From contig CAUYUJ010022418.1 in assembly GCA_963575745.1 (NCBI GenBank), forward strand, positions 59,872 to 123,871: 64,000 nucleotides of DNA, read 5' to 3'. A program made the translations under genes and the position numbers. Source of the stretch: Prorocentrum cordatum (Eukaryota > Sar > Dinophyceae > Prorocentrales > Prorocentraceae). Numbering within the stretch: the stretch's first letter is position 1; every line of letters begins with the position of its first letter. Shown in pieces: positions 10,661-21,665 of this stretch. Below the pieces are notes generated by a model. That model was not told where the DNA came from and searched no databases. It saw nothing but the letters and a program-made list of their open reading frames with translations.

Positions 10661-11289
10661 GAGCGCTGTTGCATTGAAGGAGCAGTTTGAAGCAATCGAC
10701 TCCGATGCCAGACAATGTCGAATCAGCTGGTAAGGTTCGCCACCTCCGGGAGTCAGATGACAGGAGGTGGACGAGGAGTCCCATACGTGTGGTCACGTAC
10801 CTCTTTATGTGTTGGAGGGTGATGGGGAAGATGTGGATGAAAGGGCCTCCTGAAAGCTTCTGCAAACGTGAAAGACCAATGTGCGCGGCGCTAAGGCGCT
10901 AGCGAAGGCGTTTCGGCCGGTGCCGCCGACCCTGAGGTTAGGGAGGAGGGCGCGGAGCATGGGGAGGAAGATGAGGAGGGGGGCAGGATGAAGAGCTGGA
11001 TGATGGAGCAGGAGCACAGGGGGGAATGAATAGGAGGAGAGTGAGGCGAGCAGGGTCGCATGTACAGGTGGTGGGGGGGGGCACGAAGGAAGGGCAGGGG
11101 CGAGTAGAGCGCGGCGATCATGAGGAGGAGAAGGAGGAAAATAATGGCGAGGATGTTGACGATGTTGACGACGACGCCGGTTGCTTATCAGGACCATTCG
11201 GGGCGTCTTGGAGCCGTCCTGGGGCGACTTCCAGGCTTCGTTCGCTGTTTTGGAACTAGGTTCGGCATCTAGGGCATCTGGAGGCCACG
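10661..11289. other. Unique sequence with one 83-bp-family fragment
   Basis: At about 10876-10940 the words GTGCGCGGCGCTAAGGCG and GGTGCCGCCGACCCTGAGG match the dispersed families at 12291-12740 and 34235-34280. The stretch 10930-11160 is purine-rich (GGAGGAG type). The end, 11185-11280, resembles a short piece of the 10/11-bp phased element. No gene is recognised. Confidence 0.45.
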
Positions 11290-12290
11290 GAGTGTAGATT
11301 GAGAGGGCATTGGGGCGGGGACTTGGGCCGGGGCCGGGGCGAGAGCGGACTGGGGAGCCAGGGCCGGGGTCGGGGCCGAGGCCGAGACTGGGGCCGGGGC
11401 CGGGGCCAGGGCCGGGGCCGCGGCCCGGACTGGGTCCGTGGTTGGTGCCGGAGCGGGAGCCGGGGCCAGCCGGGATCGGGGCCAGGGTCGGGGGGGCTGG
11501 GATTCGGGCCCTGGCCGGGGCCGGGAGCAGCCGAAGCCGAGGCCGAGGCGGGGGCCACGGAGCTGCGGCCGGGGCCGGGGCCTTGGCAGGCAACGGGGAT
11601 CGGAGCTGGGGCAGGAATCTGAAGCTGGAGCCCGGGGCCGGGACCTGGGCTGGGACCAGCTGCCAGCCGCGGCCAGGGCCGGGGCCGGGGCTGGGGCCGG
11701 GAGCTGGGGCCGGGGGCGACGAGGGCCGGCGGGATCGGAGACGGGGGCCACGGCGGGGAATAATGGGAGCGGGGCCAGGGCCGGAGCCTGGGCGGGGTCG
11801 GGGCCGCAGGCCGGGGCCAGCCGGGCTGGAACCGAGACCGGAGCTGGGGAGTCGGGGGCCGGGGTCGGGGCCGGAGCCCGGCCAGGGCCGGGGCCAGGGC
11901 CGGGGCCAGGGCCGAACCGCCCGGGGGGAAGCGTACCTGACCTGGGACTTCCCTGGGACCCCCCCCCTCCGTGGCGCGGGGAGGGATGAAAGGGAAGAGG
12001 CCTCCCTCGGCCGGGGTTGGAACCAGGGCCAGAGCCGTAATCCACGGCCGGAAGCTGGGGTCGATCAGGGCGGGAGCCCGGCCGGGGTCGGGGCAGGGCT
12101 GGAGCCAGGGCCGAACCGCCCGGGGGGGGAGCGCATCTGACCCGGGAGTTCCCTGGTACTACCCCCCCTTCCCCGGCGGAGCCGGGGTCGGAAGCCGGGG
12201 TCACGGCTGGAACCCGGCCAGGGCTGGGGCCATGGCTGGGGCCAGGGCCGAACCGCCCGGGGGGGACGCGTAATTATCCGACCCGGGATT
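11290..12290. repeat. Degenerate GGGGCC-type hexamer array
   Basis: About 1 kb consists mainly of GGGGCCGGGGCCAGGGCC-like words. At 11911, 12110 and 12248 it contains three copies of a longer unit beginning GCCGAACCGCCCGGGGGG and ending in a CCCTGG...CCCCCC segment. Gly/Pro/Arg/Ala-rich frames are open on both strands, so the long open frames are not evidence of a gene. Confidence 0.85.
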
Positions 12291-12740
12291 TCCCAGGTAC
12301 CCCCCCCTTCCCCAGCGGGACGGGAAGGGAAGGGACTTCCCGCAACGTCTTTCTGGAATTTGGTGGAACCGCCGGATTCGCGGGCTTCCTTGGCTGGGGC
12401 TGGGGCGCTAAGGCGAGAGCTATATCTCGAAAGCGGCCCGCCATCTATCGGGAATGTGTTGCATGTTTTTAAGATGAGTTGCGTGGCGCCCAGGCGAGAG
12501 CCACAGTTTGAAAACGGCCCGCCCTCCATCCGTGATGCTCTTGTAAACTTTTAAATGCGAAAATGCGCGGCGCTAAGGCGAGAGCCACATCTTGAAAACG
12601 GCCCGCTCCATCCGTGAAACTCTTTGTCATATTTTCAAGCCGAAGGTGCGCTGTGATAAGGCGAGGGTCGCATTTTGACAACGACTCGCCCTGCATCCGT
12701 GAAGCTGTTGCAAATTGTAGTCTTCAGGATCAGACGCAAC
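12291..12740. repeat. 83-bp tandem repeat, about four copies
   Basis: The words GCGCTAAGGCGAGAGCCA, TTGAAAACGGCCCGCC and CATCCGTGAAACTCTT recur at about 12400, 12483, 12565 and 12648. Related copies lie at 33870-34140 and 44481-44670. The copies are diverged enough to look old. No coding is supported. Confidence 0.75.
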
Positions 12741-13904
12741 GGCCGGCCCGCACTACTCACACGTCTGGGAGTGCGGGTGTGGTTGGGAGGAGTTTGGCAA
12801 AGAAAAAGAGAGGAAGAACAGGAGAAGGAGGAATACATAGAAGAAGCAGAAGACGAAGAGAAGAAGGAGGAGGAGGAGGAGGAGGAGGAGGAGGAGGAGG
12901 AGGAGGAGGATAATGAGGAGGAGGGTGATCGCATATGAGGCGGAGGGGGAAGGAGCAGAATGGGTAGGGAATGAGGACGGGGAACGCGAGGAGGAGGATT
13001 AGCAGGATCATGCTGCACACTACGAGGATGTGCTCGCCTTCGCGTGCACCTTTCTTGGAGAGGGTTTACGGGGAACGAAGGACGCGATGGTTGCATGCAG
13101 AGCAGTATGCGGGCATTGCGTAAACCCGTGAGCAGACCGCATTCATGTGGTCCCTTTCGTGCGCCGCTTCATGAGCCGCTCGGTAGCCCGGAGCTGCCCG
13201 ACCACGAGCGTTCGTGAGCAGCACGTGGCCGCGCGCCAGGGCAGCCCGGGGGGCGGGAACGACCCGTTCCTCACCCACAACTCGCAGCAGCCCAGGGCGC
13301 CGCCCCCTGCGGCCTCCGTGGTGCTCTCACCTCTGCGCACAGCCTGGGGGCACTGGTCCCTGCTCCCTCTTCCCCCTCCTAATTTACCCCTCCTCTTCTT
13401 CCTCCACCTCTTCCTGCTCCCTGCGCTTCCTCACCCTCTTCCCCCACGTCCTTTTTGATTCCGCCTCCTCATCCGTCTCTTTCCCCCAAGTGCATCGCCT
13501 ATAGGCCTATAGGCATTATCCGCGGGGCCTTCCTGGCTGCGAAGGCCCGCAAGGCCTATAGGTCAGAGGCGCTCGCAGAAGGACGGGGCGCCGCGTATAC
13601 GCGGGAATCTACCCGATGGGTCACAGTCAATGGGTCCCTCTCTCCCTCGACACGACTTCCTGCTCCCTGTCCAGTTTCTCACCCTCTTCCTCCTCCGCCT
13701 TTTCGTGGGGCCCAGCGTGTCTGGGAGAATTTCGTTCCGGATTTCGAGATGAATTTCGTGCCGATTTTTACCTAACAGCGAAGACTGATAGGTTTCTAGT
13801 GGTGTAAAAAGAGAGCAGCACATTACTCCACAGGGGGGTCTGGGCAGCCGTTGGGGAGCCGTTGGGGGCCGTTGGGGGGCCGTTGGGGTTTGCCGGGGGG
13901 GATC
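12741..13904. other. Unique sequence with a GGA tract
   Basis: 12780-12915 is purine-rich and grades into (GAG)n. The rest is unique. At 13496-13562 nested palindromes occur (CGCCTATAGGCCTATAGG, and a GGGCCTTC/GAAGGCCC stem). T/C-rich stretches at 13350-13500 resemble poorly conserved spacer. A short plus-strand frame at 13147-13458 ends in low complexity. I recognise no gene. Confidence 0.4.
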
Positions 13905-14275
13905 GTTTTTCGCATACAGTCACACACTTCGTGCTTTTCGATTTCCCAGAACTCCATTCCCGGGCCACATTCTGAATGCCTGGAGCCTGCTGTACGCCAC
14001 TTCGTGCTCTTCGATTTCCCAGAACTCCATTCCCGGGCCACATTTTGGATGCCCGGAGCCAACTGTAGGCCACTTCGTGCTCTTCAAGTTCCCAGAACTC
14101 CATTCCTGGGTATGATTTTGAATGCCCGGAGCCAACTGTAGGCCACTTCGTGTTCTTCTAGTTCCCAGAACTCCATTCCTGGGCCACATTTTGAATGCCC
14201 GGAGCCAACTGTAGCCATTTCGTGTTCTTCGAGAGTCCCAGAACTCCATTCCCGGACCACACTTGAATGCAGAGC
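13905..14275. repeat. 73-bp tandem repeat, five copies
   Basis: CCCAGAACTCCATTCC begins at 13945, 14018, 14091, 14164 and 14237, an exact 73-bp period. Other unit words are GGGCCACATTTTGAATGCC, GGAGCCAACTGTAGGCCAC and TTCGTGCTCTTCGA. Divergence between copies is moderate. Confidence 0.88.
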
Positions 14276-15960
14276 AGCAGCAGCTGAGCTGAGCAGGCTG
14301 AGCATGAAGCAGACTGAAGCTGAGGGACGAGGTGGAAGGCCGACGGAGGCGGCTGAAGCGGCCTGAGGCTGAGGCTGAGGCAGGCTGAGGCTTGAGGCTG
14401 AGGCAGGCTATGCTGAGGCAGGTTGAGGCTGAGGCAGGTTGAGCTGAGGCTGAGCTGATGCAGGGCTGAGGCTAGGCAAGGCTTAGCAGCGCCGAGCCAA
14501 GCTGAAGGCAAGTCAAGAACCTGGAGGCTGAGGCTCAAGCAGGCTGAGGCTGAGGCAGGCGGAGGCTGAGGCCGAGGCTGAAGGCAGACTGAGGCTGAGG
14601 CTGAAGCAGGCTGAGGCTGAGGCTGAGGCAGGCTGAGGCTGAGGCTGAGGCAGGCTGAGGCTGAGGCTGAGGCTGAGGCAGGCTCAGGCTGAGGCAGGCT
14701 GAGGCTGAGGCCGAGGCTGCAGGCGGACTGAGGCTGAGGCTGAAGCAGGCTGAGGCTGAGGCTGAGGCAGGCTGAGGCTGAGGCTGAGGCAGGCTGAGGC
14801 TGAGGCTGAGGCTGATGCAGGCAGAGGCTGAGGCAGGCCGAGGCTGAGGCCGAGGCTGAAGGCAGACTGAGGCTGAGGCTGAAGCAGGCTGAGGCTGAGG
14901 CTGAGGCAGGCTGAGGCTGAGGCAGAGGCAGGCTGATGCTGAGGCAGGCTGAGGCTGAGGCTGAGGCTGAGGCTGATGCAGGCTGAGGCTGAGGCAGGCT
15001 GAGGCTGAGGCCGAGGCTGAAGGCAGACTGAGGCTGAGGCTGAAGCAGGCTGAGCTGAGGCTGAGGCAGGCTGAGGCTGAGGCTGAGGCAGGCTGATGCT
15101 GAGGCAGGCTGAGGCTGAGGCTGAGGCTGATGCAGGCTGAGGCTGAGGCAGGCTGAGGCTGAGGCCGAGGCTGAAGGCAGACTGAGGCCGAGGCTGAAGC
15201 AGGCTGAGGCTGAGGCTGAGGCAGGCTGATGCTGAGGCAGGCTGAGGCTGAGGCTGAGGCTGAGGCAGGCTGAGGCTGAGGCTGAGGCAGGCTGAGGCTG
15301 AGGCTGAGGCAGGCTGAGGCTGAGGCAGGCTGAGGCTGAGGCTGAGGCTGATGCAGGCTGAGGCTGAGGCAGGCTGAGTCTGAGGCCGAGGCTGAAGGCA
15401 GACTGAGGCTGAGGCTGAAGCAGGCTGAGGCTGAGGCTGAGGCAGGCTGAGGCTGAGGCTGAGGCTGAGGCAGGCTGATGCTGAGGCAGGCTGAGGCTGA
15501 GGCTGAGGCTGATGCAGGCTGAGGCTGAGGCAGGCTGAGGCTGAGGCAGAGGCCGACGGCAGACTGAGGCTGAGGCTGAAGCAGGCTGAGGCTGAGGCAG
15601 AGGCAGGCTGAGGCTGAGGCTGAGGCTGAGGCAGGCTGATGCTGAGGCAGGCTGAGGCTGAGGCTGAGGCTGATGCAGGCTGAGGCTGAGGCAGGCTGAG
15701 GCCGAGGCTGAAGGCAGACTGATGTTGAGGCTGAAGCAGGCTGAGGGCGAGGCTGAGGCAGGCTGAGGCTGATGCAGGCTGAGGGTGAGGCTGAGGCAGG
15801 CTGAGGCCGAGGCTGAAGGCAGACTGATGTTGAGGCTGAAGCAGGCTGTGGGCGAGGCTGAGGCAGGCTGAGGCTGAGGCAGGCTGAGGCTGAGGCTGAG
15901 GCAGGCTGAGGCTGAGGCTGTGACTGCGACTGCTGTTGCCACTGCGACTGCCATCGCGAA
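14276..15960. repeat. GGCTGA-type hexamer array with higher-order units
   Basis: About 1.7 kb is built from GAGGCTGAGGCAGGCTGAGG-like words. A marker block, AGGCAGACTGAGGCTGAGG next to GAGGCCGAGGCTGAAGG, recurs roughly every 150-160 bp, for example near 14580, 14711, 14860, 15022, 15174, 15392 and 15550. The array therefore expanded as multimers. The 603-codon minus-strand frame (Ser/Ala/Leu/Pro/Gln only) is a product of the 6-bp period. Confidence 0.9.
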
Positions 15961-17059
15961 TGCGACCACGACTGCGAGAACAGCAGAATTCTACAACAGG
16001 ATTCTTATCTGAATCTTAAGGGGAATGCTTCCAGATATGCTCCTACACATCGCTGTTAGGTTGCTTTGCCGGGATAATTTTTGCCAGGAATGAAGACTGA
16101 AAAGACTCCACGCGAAGTTCACTTCGTTTTTCGCTCGCCGTTTCGTGGTGCTGCAGTGGCAGAAATCCATGCAACAATCCGCTTTCGCACGTCTGTAAGG
16201 TCGGTGCAGTGATCCTTCCTCCTCGGGTTCCTCTGTTCTCGGTGAAAAATTGTAGGGTGTGGGGCCCCAAGAATAGTGATGCCGTGGGTTGGGGGTGCAG
16301 TGGCCAGGAGGGGGGCCAGGAGGGGGGCGTGGGTCGGTTCTGGGCGAGAAATTATAGGGCGTGGGGCCCCAAGAACAGAGATGCCGTGGGTTGGGTGTGC
16401 CGTGGCCAGGATGGGGGGCAGCCCTGGCTCCGAGGTCGCGCCGCGCCCGCCTCTGTCGAGGCCGAGCCTTCCTCCCCCCTGGCCTGCAGTTCCCCCCCAG
16501 GCTCGGCCACCCGCATCGCTCAGAGGAGCAAGAGCTCTGTGTGGAGCCCGTGTTTCCCCACGCCGATGTCGCCGATGCATCGCCGACGTCGACGATACAT
16601 TGCCGGTGTATCTCCGATGCATCGCCGATGCGTCGCCGATGTATCGGCGATGCGGCGCGATCCTCCGACCCCATCTACTCGGACCCCACCCAGGAGGCCT
16701 CTAATCTCGAAGAACAGACAGCGGCATACAGTGGGGGCCCAAGCCCAGAGCTACCCTGCTTGCCTCCAGGGTATCCTGGGTTTCTTAGGTTTTCATGGCT
16801 TTGCTACGGAAAGCGTGACGTTCCCATACCAGAAATCAGTGGACTTCCTGGGGTCTCATGGTTGGGTTTCTCATGGAAGGTTTCATGTGGTCGAGCCCCT
16901 ACTGTGGTGAGACGTTCCGCGCTTTTCTTCAAGATCGAGGACGCTGGCGGCGCATCACCGGCCGCTCCCTGGGAGTTTGTCGGAGTGGTGCGCAGCATCG
17001 AGAGTCGTGACGCGGCGCGTATGCCAGCTATGAAATAGCCGTCGGCACATCCCGCCACC
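15961..17059. other. Unique sequence with small tandem duplications
   Basis: Two copies of a segment containing GTGGGGCCCCAAGAA and GATGCCGTGGGTTGGG lie at about 16246-16320 and 16350-16430. At 16560-16660 CGCCGATGCATCGCCGATGC-type words recur every 9-12 bp. A minus-strand frame (15991-16674) crosses both repeats and is not convincing as a gene. 16700-17040 is unique with no recognised function. Confidence 0.45.
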
Positions 17060-17760
17060 GTGCTTGGGTTTTGGGTCGGAGTCCTCATGGACGCTTCCTG
17101 GGGTCTCTCGAGAGGGCTTTCGGGGGCCTCTGCGGGGGAGTTTAGGGGCCTCTTGCGGGCCATCCTGGTGGCTTTTTGGGAGCCTCTTGGGGCTCTCTTG
17201 GGGCCTCTTGGGGCTCTCTTGGGGCCTCTTGGGGGCCTCCTGGGGGCCTCTTAGAGCCTCCTGGGGGCATCTTGGGACCGAAAGCTCGAAATGTTTATTC
17301 GGGTTCCTCTTCTGGGCGCCCTCGTGGGGCCGTCCTGGGGCCCCTCTTGGGCCGTCCTTGGGGCCTCTTGGGTCGTCTTGTGGCCCTCTTGCGCTGTCTT
17401 GGAACCCTCTTGCGGGCTTGTTGGGCCGTTTTTGGGATATCTCGGGGGCCTCTTGGGCCGTCTTGGAGCGTCGGTAAGCCGGCATGGCGAGAACGCGAAA
17501 ATCCTTCAACAACCATAGACAAATCAACGATTTTTGTGTCTTGGGGCTCTCTTGGGGGTGCTCTTGGGGGCCTCTTGGGCCGTCTTGGAGGCGTTTTGGG
17601 CCGTTTGGAGGCAATCTTGGGCGTCTTGGAGCGATCTGCAGCCGTCTGGAGGCTCTCTTGGACCGTCTTGGGACTCACTTGGACCGGCTTGGGGCGCTCT
17701 TGGGTCGTCCCCGGGCTGTTCCAGACCTTGAGGGGGCCCAGGGGGAGGGGGGGTCCGGCG
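17060..17760 (+). repeat. 10/11-bp phased interspersed element, copy 2
   Basis: Words alternate strictly between 11 and 10 bp around 17185-17270 (CTTGGGGCTCT then CTTGGGGCCT). Island 1 near 17275-17320 contains CTCGAAATGTTTATTCGGG. Island 2 near 17470-17545 contains CTTCAACAACCATAGAC and ACGATTTTTG. Both islands match those of the copy at 28881-29690 in position and order. Confidence 0.8.
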
Positions 17761-18225
17761 GCAGAGTGGGGCCCCCTCGGAGGGACTTCAGGGAGGTTTT
17801 TGACCAGGCACTGACGAAGGGTGCCAAAGATTGTGCCAAACACTCTGTCAGAGAGGTCTCGCACGGCCCAGCCCGCCGGACGGGAGCGGCCGGATCCGTA
17901 ACGGCTTCGCCCTCTGCCGCCGGCCCCCTCTCTAATCCCCCGGGGGTATGTCAGAGCCATGCTGGTACGTGTCGGCGCTGTTTTGGAAAACCTTTGGGAG
18001 CCTCGTGCGAGGGCGATCGGCATTCAGGGAGCACGATTTCCTTTCCAGAGCACGAGTTCGGAGTAATTTACTTGGATCGTGGCCTCTGGAGCGCGAGTCT
18101 GGCGTAATTTGAGGGGGATCGTGTCCTCGGGATGGGCGCTCTCTGTGGACGTTGGAATGAGGGGGTTCGAATTGGCCCCCCCCCTTCGAGGGAGGGATGG
18201 ATTCGACCCCCCCCCAGCTTGCCAG
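17761..18225. other. Unique sequence with a short tandem duplication
   Basis: At about 18043-18130 a roughly 40-bp unit is duplicated (CCAGAGCACGAGTTCGGAG and TCTGGAGCGCGAGTCTGG, each followed by GTAATTT...GGATCGTG). The rest is GC-rich without repeats. No recognised gene. Confidence 0.4.
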
Positions 18226-18230
18226 CTGTA

Positions 18231-18308
<78 letters not shown>

Positions 18309-18360
18309 AATACCGACGCTGCCGCCGCCGACGACGACGACGCGACGACTACGACGACGA
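18226..18360. repeat. (GAC)n triplet array
   Basis: About 85 bp of pure ACG/GAC triplets continue into an imperfect CGACGCTGCCGCC and ACGACGACG stretch. Poly-Asp, poly-Arg and poly-Thr/Val frames are all open. Confidence 0.95.
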
Positions 18361-19129
18361 CGATTCAATTAGGGCTTCATTAGGGTTCGACTAGAGCTGG
18401 TTGCAGCCCTGGGCGGATTCCAGTATAGCTGTATCGAACCCTTCTAGGACTCCACTGCAGCTGGGTCCAACCCTAAAGGTTTGCATCGTGTTTGTCTTGC
18501 TCATCCTCATGCTCATCCGCCACCTTCTCCACCTCCTTCACTGTACACAGCTCCCCCTTTCCGACTGCGCACACCGCTGTGACACCCGTCTGCGAAAAGG
18601 GATTGGTGGGAGAGGTCGGGTCAGCCATGGCGCGCGTGCGCCTAGTTTGCCCTTCCCTCTCTCCTCCGCAAAGAGGAGGGGGAGCAGGAGGAGCAGGAGG
18701 AGGAGGAGGAGGAGGAGGAGGAGGAGGAGGAGGAGGAGGCGGAGGAGGAGGAGGATCTCCCCCTCCCTCTCCCCATTCCCCTCTCACTCCACTCGTGGTC
18801 GCGGCCGCCGCCGTCTTGTCGTCCTCCCCTCCACTCCTGCCTCCTGCCTGCCTTCCCCTCGCCTCGTCGTCCTCCTGCCTCTTTCCCTTCCTGCAACCGT
18901 CGGGCCCGTTCGCTTCCACGTCGCGCCGGGGCAGAGGGGGTGTGGGGTGCCGCCAGGCAGCCGGGAGCGCGAGGGAGGACCCCTTCCTCGCCCACGCACC
19001 AGCGCAGGCCCCTCAGGCGCTGGGAGGGGGAGGGGGAGGGGGAGGGGGGGAGGGGGGGGAGGAAGAGGAGGACGAGGAGGAGGAGGAGGAGGAGGACGAG
19101 GAGATCTGGGATTGAATCGGGGTGAGTAT
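18361..19129. other. Unique sequence with GGA tracts
   Basis: 18660-18755 and 19020-19105 are GGAGGA/GGGGGA tracts; the sequence between them is GC-rich. The segment 18515-18665 (CACCTTCTCCACCTCC...GACTGCGCACACC...GTCAGCCATGGCGCGCGTG) resembles 36475-36700, suggesting a diverged interspersed family. A long plus-strand frame (18401-19279) is dominated by low-complexity residues. Confidence 0.45.
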
Positions 19130-20218
19130 GCGGATCGGATGAGGGACAGGGAGGTGTTGATGACGATGACGGTGACGGTGACGGTGACAGTGATGGGTGG
19201 CGATGGTACGATGATCAAGATGGCGATGCTTGCGATGATGCTGCTGATGATGATGGTGATGCTGATGAAGATATACTGATTCTGATTACGTATGATGCTG
19301 CTGAAGCTGATGATGAGATGGTGTGGGTGATGAAGATGAGATCGATGATGATGATGATGATGAGTGATGATGACGACGACGACGAACGATCGACGATGAA
19401 TGGTGACGCGATGATGCTAAATTCGCAGATGCTAGATAATGCTGCTGATGGGTGGTGATGCTGCTGCTGAAGATTGATGATGACTGACCGATGATGAATG
19501 ACAACGATGACGATGATGATGATGATGGGGAGTGGTGGCGAGATGATGATGATGAGAAGATAGGAAGTGACGATGCCGACGATGATGTCGATTATATGAT
19601 GTTGAGATGATGAAATGATGGACGACGATGAAGATAATAATGAAGTGGGCAATCGTAGGTGTTGGTGTCTTGCGGGGTGAATGGCGACTTTGATCGATGC
19701 TTTGGTGGTGGTGATGAGTGTGATGAGCTGATGATGGGAGGTGACGGTGGAGGATGAAGACGACGAGATGATTGATGCGCTCATAGATGATTTATGATGA
19801 AGATGATGATATGACGATACACTGTGATGATGATGCTGATGATGATGACGACGAATTGTGGTGATGCTTGTTTTATTATGATGATGACAATGATGAGGAT
19901 GCTGATTGTGGTGATGATGATGAGATTAATGTTGGATGATATGCCTTAGCTGATGATAATCATTAAGATGATGACATGACGATGAAGATGCTGATGAAGA
20001 TGATGATGATGATGATGATGATGATAGGACAAGACGATGTTTATAAGGATGATAACGACAGACGATGCTGATGTTGATGATGATCGAATTGATGATGATG
20101 ATGATGATGAAATTGCTGCTGATGAAGGCGGCCAAGAAGATAGATGATGAGAATGATGATGATGATGATGATGACGATGATTGTGATGATGTTGAGGATG
20201 AGGATGAGGATGAGGATG

Positions 20219-20251
<33 letters not shown>

Positions 20252-20252
20252 T

Positions 20253-20338
<86 letters not shown>

Positions 20339-20410
20339 TCGACGACGACGACGTCGATGATGTTGATGGATGATGATGATGGTGATGCTGGTGCTGATGA
20401 TGGATTTGGA
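19130..20410. repeat. GAT-class triplet array, degenerate to pure
   Basis: From 19130 GATGAT-type triplets are interspersed with GACGAC, GCTGAT and frameshifts. From about 20220 to 20340 the array is nearly pure (GAT)n, ending in GTCGACGACGACG. The gradient from degenerate edge to pure core suggests ongoing expansion at the right side. Confidence 0.92.
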
Positions 20411-20930
20411 GGAGGAGGAGAACGAGGATGCGCTTTTTTTCTTGTCTTCAGTTACCTTTAACCCTTCCAGGGGATGGGACGCGCGAATCAGTTTCGCCCC
20501 AGCAGCTCGTGGTGCGATCTAATGTTAGTGGTAGGTCAACTGGGGGCGCGGGCTAGATGTCAAGGGAGTGCGACAAGGAGGCTGATAAAAACAGCAGAGG
20601 CCTGGCGCTTCCCTGTCTTGGGCCTACTAGTAGCCAGTCTCCTATCGGGCATCGCCGCTGTCCTATCATTTCTCCAACCCTGGCCAGCCGCTCTCAGGCG
20701 TACTAGGTCTTCTCGAGCCCCGGCAAGATTCTCTACGCTGGCCACTTCTCCTCCCCGGGTGTGAGACCTGGCTGGGAAGTGCCCGCCACGCTGGACACCC
20801 GCAGTGCGCTAAGTGCCGCCTCCGCCACTCGCCTTGGCCCGACTGACGGGTCCCCTGGCCCCATCCTGGCCATGCGCCCCGCGCCTCGCACCTCGCCTCG
20901 CCTCGCCTCCTGCCCTTCCTGCCTCTGTCT
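20411..20930. other. Unique sequence, no recognised gene
   Basis: This is non-repetitive. A T-rich tract ending CTTGTCTTCAG at about 20437-20448 resembles a 3' splice site. A minus-strand frame (20666-21022) and a plus-strand frame (20474-20764) both look weakly protein-like and neither is recognised. Confidence 0.35.
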
Positions 20931-21107
20931 AAATCATAGTTAAACTTCTTTGGCGCTAAACATAGACTAAACATAACATCCACAGAAGAACAAGCCATCG
21001 AAACATAAACTAAACTGAGCATTTGTCTGAGCAGAAGAACAAGCCATGTAAACGTAAGCTAAACTAAGCATTTGTCTGAACAGAAGCACAAGCCATCTGA
21101 TCATGAA
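20931..21107. repeat. 49-bp tandem repeat, about three copies
   Basis: CAGAAGAACAAGCCAT begins at 20983, 21032 and 21081, an exact 49-bp period. The rest of the unit holds GTAAACGTAAGCTAAACT and AGCATTTGTCTGA. This block is AT-richer than its surroundings. Confidence 0.85.
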
Positions 21108-21372
21108 CTTTTGGCGCTCCGCACGGATTTCCTGGATCCGCGCCTGGGCCCCCCGGCGGCGCCTCCGGCGCCGAAAGGGAAAGTTTTATGTTTCTGTGCT
21201 TCTTCTTCTTCTTCTTCTTCTATTCTGCCCTCCGCACATCCCCCTCCTCTCCTTGTCTCCCCCCTTCGCCGCACCCCTCGCACGTTTCGTCGGCCCCTGG
21301 GGAGCTCCATCGACTGCCCAGTGGCTTCGCCGCATGGCGGCCTCAAGTCCATCTCGGCACACACATCTCTCT
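21108..21372. repeat. Dispersed GCGCTCCGC element plus one satellite unit
   Basis: 21108-21180 contains GGCGCTCCGCACGGATTTCC and GGATCCGCGCCTGG, closely related to 25968-26060, 42369-42397 and 59411-59440. After a CTT run, 21260-21360 is one isolated copy of the 90-bp satellite (CACGTTTCGTCGGCCCC, GGGGAGCTCCATCGAC). Confidence 0.65.
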
Positions 21373-21443
21373 TTAAGTCGGGCCTGTCCCTCTACAGGGG
21401 GAATATTCAAACATAGTTTTATTTAATAGTATTGGGACTTTTT

Positions 21444-21665
21444 CCCGGAAAGGGCTTAAGCCTAGGGTTCTCTTTTAGTATGTAAACATGTCCCCCGGTG
21501 CCTGCTTGAAGGAGGCCGGCGAATTTTTTCCCTGATAAATAACGAGGTCGAAGGAGGCCGGCGAATTAAAATTTGAGGATGTCTCGAGCGAAACGCTTGT
21601 TTTTCAGAAAATGGTGAGGATGTCTCGAGCGAAACGCTTGTTTTGTGTTATAGAATTCTGAGGAC
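21444..21665 (+). repeat. Cassette 1 leader module and hairpin motifs
   Basis: The module starts CCCGGAAAGGGCTTAAGCC, continues with GGGTTCTCTTTTAGTA and CCCGGTGCCTGCTTGAAGG, and carries GGAGGCCGGCGAATT twice around CCCTGATAAATAACGAGG. Two copies of the motif GAGGATGTCTCGAGCGAAAC followed by GCTTG begin at 21574 and 21615. Other copies of the module start at 23730, 26796, 27161, 28702 and 31100. Confidence 0.85.

Noticed and set aside
11290-12204. Long Gly/Pro/Arg-rich frames on both strands, collagen-like at first sight
   Set aside because: Produced by the GGGGCC hexamer array; no Gly-X-Y regularity beyond the repeat and both strands are open.
14158-15969. 603-codon minus-strand open frame
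   Set aside because: It contains almost only Ser, Ala, Leu, Pro and Gln because the 6-bp GGCTGA repeat has no stop in that phase. There is no unique sequence or domain.
18361-18400. TTAGGG words resembling telomere repeats
   Set aside because: Only two spaced occurrences in unique sequence; no tandem array.
21373-21376. TTAA at both ends of the split inverted-repeat element, suggesting a piggyBac-type target site
   Set aside because: The other copies (25718, 42491) do not have TTAA at their ends, so the tetranucleotide is probably coincidental.
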